64,000 nucleotides of DNA from Deltaproteobacteria bacterium (lineage in GTDB: Bacteria; Desulfobacterota_D; UBA1144; Nemesobacterales; UBA2774): assembly GCA_029262275.1 (NCBI GenBank), contig JAJCZS010000008.1:1-64000 (forward strand), given 5' to 3'. Under the pieces are notes generated by a model that saw only the letters and a program-made list of their open reading frames with translations, had not been told where the DNA came from and searched no databases. The translations under genes were made by a program, and so were the position numbers. Positions 38,887 to 48,590 of the stretch are shown here, one piece after another; the stretch's first letter is position 1, and each line of letters begins with the position of its first letter.

Positions 38887-41298
38887 ATGAAATTCACACT
38901 AAACTGGCTTAAAGACTATATAGATTTTGATCTATCCCCTGAAGAACTATCCGACAGCTTAACTATGGCTGGGCTTGAGGTAGAAGATATTATTTATCAG
39001 GGAAAGGGGCTGGATAATGTAGTCTCAGCGCAAATTCTAGAATTAGACTCTCATCCGAATGCTGAGAAATTATCTTTATGTAAGGTTACGGATGGCGAGA
39101 ACACCTACCCAATAGTTTGTGGAGCCACAAACATGAAAGCGGGTGATAAAGTTGCTCTAGCAAAAATAGGGGCAAACCTGCCGCCAGGACCTAAATTTGA
39201 AGACGGATTAAAAATAAAGAAAGCCAAGATCAGAGGTGAGGTTTCAGAGGGCATGCTATGCGCTGAAAATGAACTTGGTCTTGGAGAAGAAAGCGACGGA
39301 ATATTAATACTATCAGGGTCTGCAAATTTAGGTGACCCAATAGCAACCGTACTAGGTTTAAATGACGTCATATTTGAAGTAGGTATTACTCCTAATCGTC
39401 CTGATTGTTTAAGTGTTATTGGTGTGGCAAGAGAAGTAGCTGCGCTGACAGGACAAACAGTGAAACACCCGGACTCTTCTGTAAGCGAATCAGGAGACGA
39501 TATAAGCAGCATTGCAAAAGTTGAACTTCAGGACTCAGAGAAATGTCCTAGATATTCCTGCCGTGTTATAAAAAACGTGAGTATTGGACCTTCTCCGGAC
39601 TGGCTTAAAAGAAGGTTAGAAGCCTCCGACATCAGGAGCATAAATAATGTAGTTGATATCACAAATTACATATTGCTTGAGTTTGGACAGCCTCTGCATG
39701 CTTTTGATTACGACCTTCTCGAAGATCATAAAATCGTGGTCAGAGCTGCTAATGAAGAAGAAATAATAAAAACCCTAGACGATGTAGAGAGAAAACTTAC
39801 ATCTAGCGATCTTCTTATTTGCGATGGAAAAAGGCCCGTAGCACTTGCAGGGGTAATGGGAGGAGCAAATACAGAAGTATCTGAAAAAACTAAAAACGTT
39901 CTACTTGAAAGCGCATACTTTGAGCCTGTTACAGTTAGAAAAACTTCCAAAGCAACCGGGCTTAGATCAGAATCCTCTTATAGGTTTGAAAGGGGAGTTG
40001 ATCCAAATGCTGTAGTAAAAGCACTGGACAGAGCAGCTGAGCTAATTAGAGAGTTGGGAGATGGAGAGATCGCCAAAGGTTTTATTGATGAGTATCCAAA
40101 TCCAATTGAGCCTGGAGAAGTCAAACTCTCATTGGAACGTACAAACAAAGTGCTTGGCACTGACATTAGCCCTGAAGAACTTGCGAGAATAGCAAATGGG
40201 CTTGAGTTTGAAGAGCTTGAATCTAATGGGGATGAGCACACATTTCGTATCCCCACCTTTAGAGTGGATATCACTAGAGAAATTGATTTAATTGAGGAAG
40301 CCGCAAGGCTGCATGGATATGACAATATTCCTACTACTCTGCCGGCAGTAGCAATGTCATCTGACAAGGTAAACATCAATAAAGTTGTCCAGGACAGACT
40401 AAAAGAAGTATTAATATCTAGTGGCTTTTATGAAGTAATTAACTACAGTTTTGAAGATCACGAATTATTAAGCTTAATTAATAAGTCTGATGCACTAAAA
40501 ATATTAAACCCACTTACTACAGAAAGCTCTGTGATGAGAACCAGCATGTTGCCTGGTCTTTTAAAAAATGGCATTTTAAATTTAAATCACCAGGAGCAAG
40601 ATTTAAGGCTTTTTGAAATTGGGAGAGTATATCTTCCAATAGAAAATAGCGCATTACCAAACGAAATTAGAAAAATAGCAGCTTTGGCAACCGGACGTAG
40701 AACACCCGAATTCTGGGGAAAGGAGGAATTCGATTTCTTCGACTTTAAGAGCATCTTGGAAAGGGGTTTTGAAACCCTTATAAATAAGGAGGATGTTGAA
40801 TTCCTGGATGCTCAGGAAATTGGATTTCTTCACCCCGGAAAATCGGCAAGGATTCTAGTCAACAACTCGGAGATAGGATATATGGGAGAGCTCCATCCGG
40901 ATTTGAGCGAGAAACTCGAGATCACTAAAAAGTTATATGTATTGGAGCTTGATCTTGATGAACTTGCAAATATTTCAAAGCAAAAGAATAAAACCTTTAA
41001 GCCACTCCCCAAATTCCCTTCAGTAAGAAGAGACATTGCATTAATTGTTGATGAATCAACTCCTGTTGGGGGAATTTTGGAAGAGATAAACAAAATTGGC
41101 TCAAGCTTAATAGAAGACGCTGCCATATTTGACGTCTACACAGGAGAGCATGTGGAAGAAGGAAAAAAGAGTGTTGCTGTATCTCTTCACCTACGGGCAA
41201 CTGATAAAACCCTGACCGAAGAAGAGATCAATAAAGTTCAGGAAAAAACACTTAAAAAACTAGGCTTGGCTCTTGGAGCCGAATTACGTACAATATAG
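38887..41298 (+). CDS. pheT: Phenylalanine-tRNA ligase beta subunit
   Basis: 803 residues, full length. An N-terminal tRNA-binding (EMAP-like) domain carries the segment LDSHPNAEKLSLCKV (about 40-150), followed by B3/4 and B5 domains, the catalytic-like core and a C-terminal anticodon-binding FDX-ACB domain (about 710-803; KFPSVRRDIALIVDE). It pairs with PheS. pheS is normally directly upstream, but here the upstream neighbour is katG with its terminator, so pheS must be elsewhere. Followed by ihfA with a 22-base gap, as in the enterobacterial pheST-ihfA order. Confidence 0.97.
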   Translation: MKFTLNWLKDYIDFDLSPEELSDSLTMAGLEVEDIIYQGKGLDNVVSAQILELDSHPNAEKLSLCKVTDGENTYPIVCGATNMKAGDKVALAKIGANLPPGPKFEDGLKIKKAKIRGEVSEGMLCAENELGLGEESDGILILSGSANLGDPIATVLGLNDVIFEVGITPNRPDCLSVIGVAREVAALTGQTVKHPDSSVSESGDDISSIAKVELQDSEKCPRYSCRVIKNVSIGPSPDWLKRRLEASDIRSINNVVDITNYILLEFGQPLHAFDYDLLEDHKIVVRAANEEEIIKTLDDVERKLTSSDLLICDGKRPVALAGVMGGANTEVSEKTKNVLLESAYFEPVTVRKTSKATGLRSESSYRFERGVDPNAVVKALDRAAELIRELGDGEIAKGFIDEYPNPIEPGEVKLSLERTNKVLGTDISPEELARIANGLEFEELESNGDEHTFRIPTFRVDITREIDLIEEAARLHGYDNIPTTLPAVAMSSDKVNINKVVQDRLKEVLISSGFYEVINYSFEDHELLSLINKSDALKILNPLTTESSVMRTSMLPGLLKNGILNLNHQEQDLRLFEIGRVYLPIENSALPNEIRKIAALATGRRTPEFWGKEEFDFFDFKSILERGFETLINKEDVEFLDAQEIGFLHPGKSARILVNNSEIGYMGELHPDLSEKLEITKKLYVLELDLDELANISKQKNKTFKPLPKFPSVRRDIALIVDESTPVGGILEEINKIGSSLIEDAAIFDVYTGEHVEEGKKSVAVSLHLRATDKTLTEEEINKVQEKTLKKLGLALGAELRTI

Positions 41299-41320
41299 AA
41301 GACTAAAGCGAGGTATAGAG

Positions 41321-41605
41321 ATGACGAAAAAAGAGCTTGCAGATGTTATTCACACGAAAATAGGCCTGTCAAAGAGAGAGTCGGCTGAGATAGTTGAGTT
41401 CTTCTTTGATATTACAAAAGACAGGCTCAGTAAAGGTGAGGGAATAAAACTTCCAAGATTCGGTAGCTTCAGAGTCCAAAACCGTAAAGCTAGAAAAGGA
41501 AGAAATCCTGCAACCGGAGAAACAATTGAAATTGCAGAGAGAAAAGCGGTAGTGTTTAAACCAAGCAGATTTCTCCGCGACTCTATTGATAAGCATACAG
41601 ACTAA
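41321..41605 (+). CDS. ihfA: Integration host factor alpha-type DNA-bending protein
   Basis: 94 residues from MTKKELADVIHTKIG; an in-frame start at 41273 inside pheT was rejected because it lacks the fold. The beta-arm holds GIKLPRFGSFRVQNRKARKGRNPATGE, in overlapping shorter form RFGSF and RNPATG, and the tail EIAERKAVVFKPSRFLRD is IHF-alpha-like. The position straight after pheT supports IhfA over HU. It binds and sharply bends DNA. Confidence 0.9.
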   Translation: MTKKELADVIHTKIGLSKRESAEIVEFFFDITKDRLSKGEGIKLPRFGSFRVQNRKARKGRNPATGETIEIAERKAVVFKPSRFLRDSIDKHTD

Positions 41606-41608
41606 TGT

Positions 41609-42277
41609 ATGAAATATTTGTATAGTTTCTTCAGAAATAATATTCTTACCGGCGTACTGGTCACAGTACCGTTCGCACTTACCATATTTGTACTATACAA
41701 GCTTGGAACTTGGATAATTGGGCTTGTAAGTGCAGCACCTAATAAATTTATAGGTGAACTTCTCAATCAACAAAACCCCTTAGTATCTCAAACAATACTA
41801 TTTGCCATAGGACTTCTAGGGGCTCTACTCATAGTTCTTATTGCAGGCGCTGTAGCAAGGAATATATTGGGACGAAAGTTGGTTGGATTTGGCGAATATC
41901 TGATCAATAAAATTCCACTAGCTAGAACAATATATACCGCGACTAAACAAGTAATAGAAACAATCATGGGTAGGGGTGGGATGAAGAACCTAAAGAGGGT
42001 TGCAATGATCGAATACCCTCGGAAGGGCATATATTCTATAGGATTTATTACAAGTACAGTAGAAGATGGTAAACATCACAACCAATCGGGCAAAAAGCTT
42101 TTTAGCATATTTATACCTACCACACCAAACCCCACCAGCGGGTATTATATAATGCTTCCAGAAGAGGAAATAACAGAGTTATCAATTTCGGTAGAGGACG
42201 CATTTAAAATAATAATGTCCGCGGGTCTTGCCACAAACAATATAGAAGATGCTGGCCAAAGTAACAAAAACACTTAA
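41609..42277 (+). CDS. DUF502 family inner-membrane protein
   Basis: 222 residues. The opening FFRNNILTGVLVTVPFALTIFVLYKL is the DUF502 signature. Two membrane helices (about 10-33 and 60-84) precede a soluble domain with IPLARTIYTATKQVIETI, and later YPRKGIYSIGFITS and FIPTTPNPTSGYYIMLPEEEI. The start ATG is 3 bases after ihfA, and its last 29 bases overlap tilS. The function of this family is not established; a role in membrane homeostasis has been suggested. Confidence 0.9.
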   Translation: MKYLYSFFRNNILTGVLVTVPFALTIFVLYKLGTWIIGLVSAAPNKFIGELLNQQNPLVSQTILFAIGLLGALLIVLIAGAVARNILGRKLVGFGEYLINKIPLARTIYTATKQVIETIMGRGGMKNLKRVAMIEYPRKGIYSIGFITSTVEDGKHHNQSGKKLFSIFIPTTPNPTSGYYIMLPEEEITELSISVEDAFKIIMSAGLATNNIEDAGQSNKNT

Positions 42278-43619
42278 GAAATACGGCATGTTGAGACAGG
42301 GTGAGAAAGTAGTGCTAGGAGTCTCAGGCGGAGCAGACTCTATAGCAATGCTACATGCTTTAGATGGTCTAATCGACTACGGACTTGAGCTCATTGTGGC
42401 TCACCTGAACCACGGTATCAGAGGCGATGAAGCAAAAAGAGACGCCGATTTTGTTAAAGAGACTGCAAAGTCACTTGGGCTTACATATGTATACGGTGAG
42501 GTTGATTCACTTAAGTATAAAGAAGAGCATGGGTTATCCGTTGAAGATGCAGCAAGGACTCTAAGATATAAATTCTTTGATCAAGTACTAAGTAAACACT
42601 ACGCCACTAAACTCGCTACAGCACATACCCTGGACGACCAGGCTGAGACAGTATTAATGAGATTAATTAGGGGAAGCGGCTCCAAGGGTCTCTCTGGCAT
42701 ACCGCCTATTTCAAAAAATATTATACGGCCGCTTATTGAAACCAGCCGCTCTGATATTGAAGAATATCTTCGCTCAAAAGGTATCAAATGGGTAGAGGAT
42801 TCAACAAATGAGTCAAATGAATATCTAAGGAACAAGATCAGACATGACCTTATTGTTGAACTTAAGCAATACAACCCTCAGATTAAAGACACACTGGCCA
42901 GGACGGCAGACATATTGAGAGCCGAAGATGAATTTATTACAAGTGAAGCACTTAAACATTTTGAGAACGTATTTAGCTTAAACGGATCAGAATTAATCGG
43001 GGATTTAAAAAATTATAAGAGCATTGATAAACCCCTTAGATTTTCTTTGTTAAGAGCAGCAATTGAAAAACTTAACTCGAGTTTGAAAAACATATCCTCT
43101 GTGCACATAGTTTCAGCAGATGATTTTCTTTTATCTGAGACGGCCTCAGGTGAGATAGAGTTCCCTGATGAAACTATAATTGTTAAGGGTTATGATAGTT
43201 TTCTGGCAACAAAAAAGTCAGAGCTTGAACACGAGTTTTCATACTTGATCCAGTCAGAAGGTAGATGGGGTTTCCCGAAGCTCGAAGTTGAGGTTTCAAT
43301 TCTCAAATCAGATACTTTGGATGAAAATGACGAGAGCGTTGCATACTTTGACCCCGAAACAGTAGAATTCCCAATTGAAGTTAGAAATTTTAGAGCTGGT
43401 GACCGCTTTTGCCCGCTTGGAATGAATGACTCAAAAAAACTCCAGGACTATTTTACCGATATTAAGCTGCCTAAATTCTTAAGATCAAGGGTTCCAATAT
43501 TCAGCACCAAAGGTGAAATCATGTGGCTTGGCGGAATAAGGGTCGATAATAGGTTTAAAGTAATTGATAGAGAAAAGGAAGTTTTAAAGATGAAACTTGT
43601 AAGACCTAGCTTATCTTAA
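42249..43619 (+). CDS. tilS: tRNA(Ile)-lysidine synthase
   Basis: 456 residues. The PP-loop VVLGVSGGADSIAML near residue 22 binds ATP, followed by HLNHGIRGDEAKRDADFV, ATAHTLDDQAETVLMRLIRGSG and RPLIETSRSDIEEYL. The C-terminal TilS domain shows FRAGDRFCPLGMNDSKKLQDY. It makes lysidine at the wobble base of the AUA-reading tRNA-Ile. It overlaps the DUF502 gene by 29 bases and converges with the ROK gene 8 bases away. Confidence 0.96.
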   Translation: MLAKVTKTLKKYGMLRQGEKVVLGVSGGADSIAMLHALDGLIDYGLELIVAHLNHGIRGDEAKRDADFVKETAKSLGLTYVYGEVDSLKYKEEHGLSVEDAARTLRYKFFDQVLSKHYATKLATAHTLDDQAETVLMRLIRGSGSKGLSGIPPISKNIIRPLIETSRSDIEEYLRSKGIKWVEDSTNESNEYLRNKIRHDLIVELKQYNPQIKDTLARTADILRAEDEFITSEALKHFENVFSLNGSELIGDLKNYKSIDKPLRFSLLRAAIEKLNSSLKNISSVHIVSADDFLLSETASGEIEFPDETIIVKGYDSFLATKKSELEHEFSYLIQSEGRWGFPKLEVEVSILKSDTLDENDESVAYFDPETVEFPIEVRNFRAGDRFCPLGMNDSKKLQDYFTDIKLPKFLRSRVPIFSTKGEIMWLGGIRVDNRFKVIDREKEVLKMKLVRPSLS

Positions 43620-43627
43620 GACCTTCT

Positions 43628-44587
43628 TTATTTGCAGCCCTGATGAGCTAAATATGCTGCACCTAATATTCCAGCATCATCTTTGAGTGAACCTCTTCCT
43701 ATTGAAGCCCTTTCCATTGGTGCGCGGAAAGCTCTCTTTCTGGCTTCACTGTAAGCCCGGTCTATAAATAAATCCCATGCGTTTGAAACCCCTCCCCCAA
43801 TTACAATCATCTCTATATTCAACAAATTAACCAGGCTCGCAATCCCTATCCCCATAGCCACTCCAACCTGATGCCAAATTGAAAGTGAAAATTCGTCCCC
43901 CGAGCTAGCAGCTTCCATAACAATTAGAGGTATATCCTCTATCTCTACATTTTTTGTACTTTCTCTGAGCGACGTTGACAAGCTTTCATCCTCAAGACCT
44001 TCATGCACCATTCTTCTTATCGCTGTAGCTGAGGCATAACTCTCAAGACAGCCGTAGTTGCCACAGTTACACTTTGCGCCATCTGGGTAAATCGTTATGT
44101 GCCCAATCTCCCCCGCCATACCACTAGCCCCAGTCCAGAGCTTGTCATCTAAAATGATCCCTCCCCCAATGCCTGTCCCCATGGTAATCATAATCATAGA
44201 ATTTACTTCCTTTGCAGCCCCCATCCACCATTCTCCGAGTGCTGCACTATTTGCATCGTTTTCTATGACGATATTAATATCGCTACCCAACTTTTTATCG
44301 AGTACAGATCTTAAGGGATAATCGCTAACATTTAATATATTTGGAGCCTCAGTAATAATGCCCTCTTTAGAATCTATTATTCCGGGAATCCCAATTCCTA
44401 TGTCATACACGCTCTCTCCCTCGCTAATGTCCTTTATAAACCCTGCCAAGTTATCAATGAGTTTATTGATACCCTGATCTGCCTCGGACAATATTTTCAT
44501 TCTTTTTAATATATTGCCTTCTCTATCAACCAAAGCCCCCCTTAGATTTGTACCCCCAATATCTATTCCAATTACTTTATCAGCCAT
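43628..44587 (-). CDS. ROK-family glucokinase
   Basis: 319 residues. The phosphate loop is VIGIDIGGTNLRGALVD. The ROK signature lies at LWTGASGMAGEIGHITI, with the Zn-binding cysteines in CNCGNYGCLESYAS (CxCGxxGCxE). No HTH is present, so it is the kinase rather than the repressor branch. It phosphorylates glucose or a similar sugar with ATP. No sugar operon is adjacent; the trehalose synthesis genes lie 1.5 kb away. Confidence 0.92.
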   Translation of the reverse strand: MADKVIGIDIGGTNLRGALVDREGNILKRMKILSEADQGINKLIDNLAGFIKDISEGESVYDIGIGIPGIIDSKEGIITEAPNILNVSDYPLRSVLDKKLGSDINIVIENDANSAALGEWWMGAAKEVNSMIMITMGTGIGGGIILDDKLWTGASGMAGEIGHITIYPDGAKCNCGNYGCLESYASATAIRRMVHEGLEDESLSTSLRESTKNVEIEDIPLIVMEAASSGDEFSLSIWHQVGVAMGIGIASLVNLLNIEMIVIGGGVSNAWDLFIDRAYSEARKRAFRAPMERASIGRGSLKDDAGILGAAYLAHQGCK

Positions 44588-44664
44588 ATTTATCCCTTTT
44601 AGTGTATAATTTCCTTCTCAATAAATATTACTAAGTGTATGATGTCTAAACAATATAACTAAAG

Positions 44665-45564
44665 ATGCCGATTAAAAATAAAATACTTTGTTATGAGAGC
44701 TCACTCAATGCAAATGAGGAGATGTATGGAACAGCTCCCAGAGTGGACGTATGGTTTTTGCTTGAATATAGAGGGAACTGGTCTGGAAGCGCGTTTAAAG
44801 ACAGCAAAATCCCAAAGAGCGTAAAATCTTATCTAAATAAAGAACTTAAAGCAGTCAAGAATTCACGCCTGCAACTCATCAAAAAACATGACAACTCTGA
44901 GGATGATCTGAAATTTTATATAGCTGTATCCGACGAGAGCAATCCCAGATTGTATGAGTTTAAATTCAACGACTATAAAGATTTGATGTCTCTTAAAACC
45001 AAAAAAATTCTAAAATCTGATGAGCACTTATCAGATGAGAAAATATATATTATTTGTACAAACGGAGAATACGACATATGCTGCGGCAAGTTTGGCATGC
45101 CTGTTTATCTGGATATAGCCAAAGGTAGATACGGCCCCCAAACTTGGGAAGCAAACCATATAGGCGGCCATAGATTCGCTTCAACCTTTGTATGCCTACC
45201 CCATGGCTTAGTTTATGGTCGCATTAGAGAAGGAAAGATTGCAGAGAAGTTAATCAATGAATATGAAACAGGAAGAGTTAATTTATCAAGCTATAGAGGA
45301 CGTTCATGTCATCCTCTTGAGGCACAAGCTGCTGAATACTACTTGAGAAAAGAAACTGGCTCTGTTGAAATTTCAGAAATGGTACTTAAAGGTTTGAAAA
45401 AAAGCGACAAAAAATCTAACGTAAAGTTTCAATCTCAATCTGATGACATAGTTCACAAAGTTAAAATCCGCCAAGACAAAAAAGCTATAAAAGTCATAAA
45501 AAGCTGCGGGGATAAGAACTCATTTATACCTCAGTATAGGCTTATAGATTACTCGTCAACCTAG
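44665..45564 (+). CDS. Sucrase/ferredoxin-like (Suc_Fer) thioredoxin-fold protein
   Basis: 299 residues. The family block IYIICTNGEYDICCGKFGMPVY, in pieces CTNGEYDICCGKFG, then WEANHIGGHRFASTFVCLPHGLVYGRI, matches the Suc_Fer-like family, whose thioredoxin-like [2Fe-2S] domain uses these Cys and His residues. The N-terminal ~90 residues include LEYRGNWSGSAFKDS. The enzymatic role of bacterial members is not established. It overlaps the convergent nitroreductase gene by 23 bases at the 3' ends. Confidence 0.85.
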   Translation: MPIKNKILCYESSLNANEEMYGTAPRVDVWFLLEYRGNWSGSAFKDSKIPKSVKSYLNKELKAVKNSRLQLIKKHDNSEDDLKFYIAVSDESNPRLYEFKFNDYKDLMSLKTKKILKSDEHLSDEKIYIICTNGEYDICCGKFGMPVYLDIAKGRYGPQTWEANHIGGHRFASTFVCLPHGLVYGRIREGKIAEKLINEYETGRVNLSSYRGRSCHPLEAQAAEYYLRKETGSVEISEMVLKGLKKSDKKSNVKFQSQSDDIVHKVKIRQDKKAIKVIKSCGDKNSFIPQYRLIDYSST

Positions 45565-46060
45565 ATCCATAAGAATCCAGATGAAAAACCTGATCTGGGT
45601 CCCTTCTAAATTTAACAGTATCTATTAGTCTCTCGTCAAAATAACCAAAAGGCAGCACAGTTAAAACATTTAGCTCCTTTGGGATATTTAAATACTCCAT
45701 AAGGCCTTTTTTTTCAAGCCTCCCTATCCAGCATGAGCCAAGTTTATGATTCCAGGCAGTAAGCACCATATTTTGAACTGCCCGCGTGCTGTCTATTTCG
45801 TGCCACTTAGAGGAAGGATCAGTTACAACCACAATTGCAAAATCAACCTGAGTTATAAAACTTCCGCTTACACAATATCTCTTCATGTCACTCAGCGCAG
45901 ATTGATCTTTTATTAGAATAAATTCCCAGGGCTGATCATTATGAGCACTAGGTGCTAACCTACCCGCCTCAAGCACTTCCCTAACAACCTCGTCTGGAAC
46001 TTGTTTCTGCTGGTAACTTCTAATTGAGCTCAAAGTAGAAACACATTCAAACACTTCCAT
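45542..46060 (-). CDS. Nitroreductase-family protein
   Basis: 172 residues starting at the second ATG (46060), because AGGAG touches the first ATG (46066) but lies 6 bases before this one. The FMN-site opening STLSSIRSYQQKQVPDE lacks the second Arg of the usual RRSxR. EAGRLAPSAHNDQPWEFILI and AVQNMVLTAWNHKLGSCWIG are typical. The C-terminus is short (KFRRDPDQVFHLDSYGSRL). Probably an FMN-dependent dimeric reductase; substrate unknown. Confidence 0.9.
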   Translation of the reverse strand: MEVFECVSTLSSIRSYQQKQVPDEVVREVLEAGRLAPSAHNDQPWEFILIKDQSALSDMKRYCVSGSFITQVDFAIVVVTDPSSKWHEIDSTRAVQNMVLTAWNHKLGSCWIGRLEKKGLMEYLNIPKELNVLTVLPFGYFDERLIDTVKFRRDPDQVFHLDSYGSRLTSNL

Positions 46061-46144
46061 TTTCATCTCCTAAAAAGTTTATTAAAAATTTTTATATAAA
46101 CCATTGTGTATTGGAAAATAGTCTCTATACTTACGTCTCTAATT

Positions 46145-46810
46145 ATGACTTCTAAAACAGAAAATATGCAACCTCTTGTGATAAAAGACTGCAATGTCTT
46201 AAACATCGCAACTGGTGTGCGAGCACAAAATTTAAAAGAATTGAGAGATGCGCTGGTCAACATTCACCCGGGGAGTATTACCTATCATTTCTGGACTAAT
46301 AAACTTAGACCCAGCTTTGAAGAGCCAGAATATAACAATGATTTTGCCATTTGGGCATACAAGAGCCTCCATGACAATAAGCTGGCTGAAAGGTTAAGCT
46401 TAATAAATCCGGTTGCCTTTTCCGACACTGAAGATCTAAGAAAAAAGTTAATTGAAGTTCTAGATTTGAGCATTGAAGAAAACCAATCACATGAGAGAAG
46501 TAAAGAGAGTGAAAAATTCCAGTTCACCCGCTCAGAAATAGTTGTATTTGATAAAGAAATAGTTGTTAACAGACCAGAGGAGCTTTCAAATATAATCGGC
46601 GAGCTACCTTTGGGCAGCATTTACTATCATTATATTTACACCAATGAACCCTCAGAGAACATATACACATGGTTAGCTAGATTTGGAGATCAATATAAAG
46701 GCTTAACTTTGGAAATTATTAACCTGGACCCCTACTTGTATACACTACAAGAGCTACGTTCAAGGAGCGCTCAAGTTTTTAAAGACCATTTCGAAGGAGA
46801 TGCAAATTGA
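46145..46810 (+). CDS. DUF5752 family protein, partner of trehalose synthase
   Basis: About 221 residues. Two similar halves are visible: PGSITYHFWTN followed by DFAIWAYKSL and LINPVAFSDTEDLRKKLI, then LGSIYYHYIYTN followed by NIYTWLARF and NLDPYLYTLQELRSR. So the protein is an internal duplication. From memory, DUF5752 proteins lie next to TreT-type glycosyltransferases, as here, where the next gene starts inside this stop codon. The start is unsure: 46145, 46106 and 46166 are all in frame and none has a clear ribosome-binding site. Confidence 0.75.
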   Translation: MTSKTENMQPLVIKDCNVLNIATGVRAQNLKELRDALVNIHPGSITYHFWTNKLRPSFEEPEYNNDFAIWAYKSLHDNKLAERLSLINPVAFSDTEDLRKKLIEVLDLSIEENQSHERSKESEKFQFTRSEIVVFDKEIVVNRPEELSNIIGELPLGSIYYHYIYTNEPSENIYTWLARFGDQYKGLTLEIINLDPYLYTLQELRSRSAQVFKDHFEGDAN

Positions 46811-48033
46811 GCGAACTACTTAAATCTTATGCCAAAGTGGCAGGGGAAGATGCCGTTGTCAAACTACAGCAACTTGCAGCTCCTATGAAGGGAGCCAAAT
46901 TTGTGCACGTGAATTCCACTCGTGTAGGAGGCGGAGTAGCTGAAATACTAATGAAAATGGTCCCTCTTATGAATGAGCTTGGAATAGATACAAGCTGGGA
47001 AGTGATTACTGGAGAAGACAAATTTTATCAATGTACAAAAGGTATGCACAATGGGCTTCAGGGAGACGCGGTTAATATCTCAGAAGACTTGCTGAAAGCA
47101 TATGAAGAAACTAACGCCAAAAATGCCGAAACACTTCGTCCTATCCTAGAAGATGCGGACTATGTCATCATACATGACCCTCAGCCCGCACCACTACTTA
47201 GTCTTTGTCCAAAGAGGAAAGGCAAATGGGTATGGCGCTGTCATATTGATGCAAGTAAACCACATCCACCAGTCTGGAACTATCTTAGTCAGTATGTTAA
47301 AGACTATGATGCAAGCTTTTTCTCACTTGCAGACTATGCTCAACAACTGCCGCACACACAGTATCTAATTCCTCCCAGCATTGATCCTCTTAGTGAAAAG
47401 AATATGGATCTTGATCAATCAGAAATTGAGTCAGTATATGCAGAGTTTAGTCTTGATGCTGAGAGGCCTATTATGCTGCAGGTCTCAAGATATGACCGGT
47501 TCAAAGACCCAATAGGTGTTATTAAGGCATATAAATTTGTTAAGGAATCCGTACCTGAGATTCAATTGGTACTTGCTGGTGGGGGAGCAACAGATGATCC
47601 CGAAGGAGAGGAAGTATTAAGAGAAGTAAAAGAGGCAGCTGGAGATGACAAAGACATTCATATACTACTTCTACCCCCAGATGCACATAAAACCATCAAC
47701 GCGCTCCAAAGAGTATCAGACATTATACTTCAGAAATCGTTAAAAGAAGGTTTTGGCCTCACAGTAACTGAGGCAATGTGGAAAGGAAAACCTATTATTG
47801 GTGGCAATACTGGAGGCATTAGGCTCCAGATAGTAAATCATCATACAGGTTTTCTTGTCGATACCCCAGAAGGAGCCGCTCTAAGGATTATTGAGCTTCT
47901 TCAGAACCCTGAGAAAATGAGAGAAATGGGCATAAATGCAAAAGAATATGTACGCGAGAACTTCCTTAACACCCGTCACCTAAGAGAGATACTCAGCCTT
48001 TTTACTATTTTAGATGATCAGTCCAAAACATAA
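46807..48033 (+). CDS. treT: Trehalose synthase, NDP-glucose transferring (TreT-like, GT4)
   Basis: 408 residues. It begins at a TTG (46807) overlapping the preceding stop, with AAGGAG 7 bases ahead. The N-terminal VHVNSTRVGGGVAEILMKM and VIIHDPQPAPL, the central MLQVSRYDRFKDPIGVI, and the C-terminal donor site SLKEGFGLTVTEAMWKGKP and GGNTGGIRLQI define the GT4 trehalose-synthase subgroup. It would join glucose from an NDP-glucose to glucose, making trehalose, an osmoprotectant. The overlap with the DUF5752 gene implies a joint function. Confidence 0.9.
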   Translation: MSELLKSYAKVAGEDAVVKLQQLAAPMKGAKFVHVNSTRVGGGVAEILMKMVPLMNELGIDTSWEVITGEDKFYQCTKGMHNGLQGDAVNISEDLLKAYEETNAKNAETLRPILEDADYVIIHDPQPAPLLSLCPKRKGKWVWRCHIDASKPHPPVWNYLSQYVKDYDASFFSLADYAQQLPHTQYLIPPSIDPLSEKNMDLDQSEIESVYAEFSLDAERPIMLQVSRYDRFKDPIGVIKAYKFVKESVPEIQLVLAGGGATDDPEGEEVLREVKEAAGDDKDIHILLLPPDAHKTINALQRVSDIILQKSLKEGFGLTVTEAMWKGKPIIGGNTGGIRLQIVNHHTGFLVDTPEGAALRIIELLQNPEKMREMGINAKEYVRENFLNTRHLREILSLFTILDDQSKT

Positions 48034-48102
48034 TCAGCTAAGGTAATTCAAATTATTAGGTATCCTAACGCATAAGTTATTAATTCCCCTGAGAGAAGAA
48101 AC

Positions 48103-48456
48103 TTGTCACAATCTGTAAAAGTAGGTGATCCAGCCCCCAATTTTGCTCTTTTCTCCGAAACAGGAGAAGCTGTAGAGCTTCAAGATTATATTGGAGATAG
48201 ACCAATTGTATTATTTTTCTATCCCAAAGATAATACAGCCATATGCACCAAAGAGGTATGCCACTTCAGAGATAATTTCGATGAGCTGAGAAAAATTAAA
48301 AATGCTGAAGTTATTGGAATTAGCTCAGACAACATTGAATCGCACAAAGAGTTTTCAGATACATACAACCTACCCTTTATGCTACTAAGCGACCCAGACA
48401 ATGACGTAAGAGGGGAATATGGAGTTCCCAAAACTCTTGGTACTATTCTGATTTAA
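48103..48456 (+). CDS. bcp: Bcp/PrxQ-type peroxiredoxin, C-terminally truncated
   Basis: 117 residues; the family is about 150. It starts at TTG (48103). The active site NTAICTKEVCHFRDNF holds the peroxidatic Cys and the resolving Cys five positions later, and GISSDNIESHKEFSDTYNLPFMLLSDPDNDVRGEYGVPKTLG follows in normal order across residues 72-113. The frame then ends TILI-stop, where homologues continue with GRVTFVIDKxG and a final helix. The break coincides with the shift to AT-rich accessory DNA, so insertion of the island into this gene is the likely cause. It may retain little activity. Confidence 0.88.
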   Translation: MSQSVKVGDPAPNFALFSETGEAVELQDYIGDRPIVLFFYPKDNTAICTKEVCHFRDNFDELRKIKNAEVIGISSDNIESHKEFSDTYNLPFMLLSDPDNDVRGEYGVPKTLGTILI

Positions 48457-48590
48457 TTAACCTACTTTTCATTTTACAAGATAGGAATACGAAATAGCTA
48501 AATCAAAGAGATTTTAAATCTTAGTGGCTTATTACGTATGAAATCTTTCCTAATTCTATGAGGATAAAAATAAAAAAGGAGGTGTATTAT

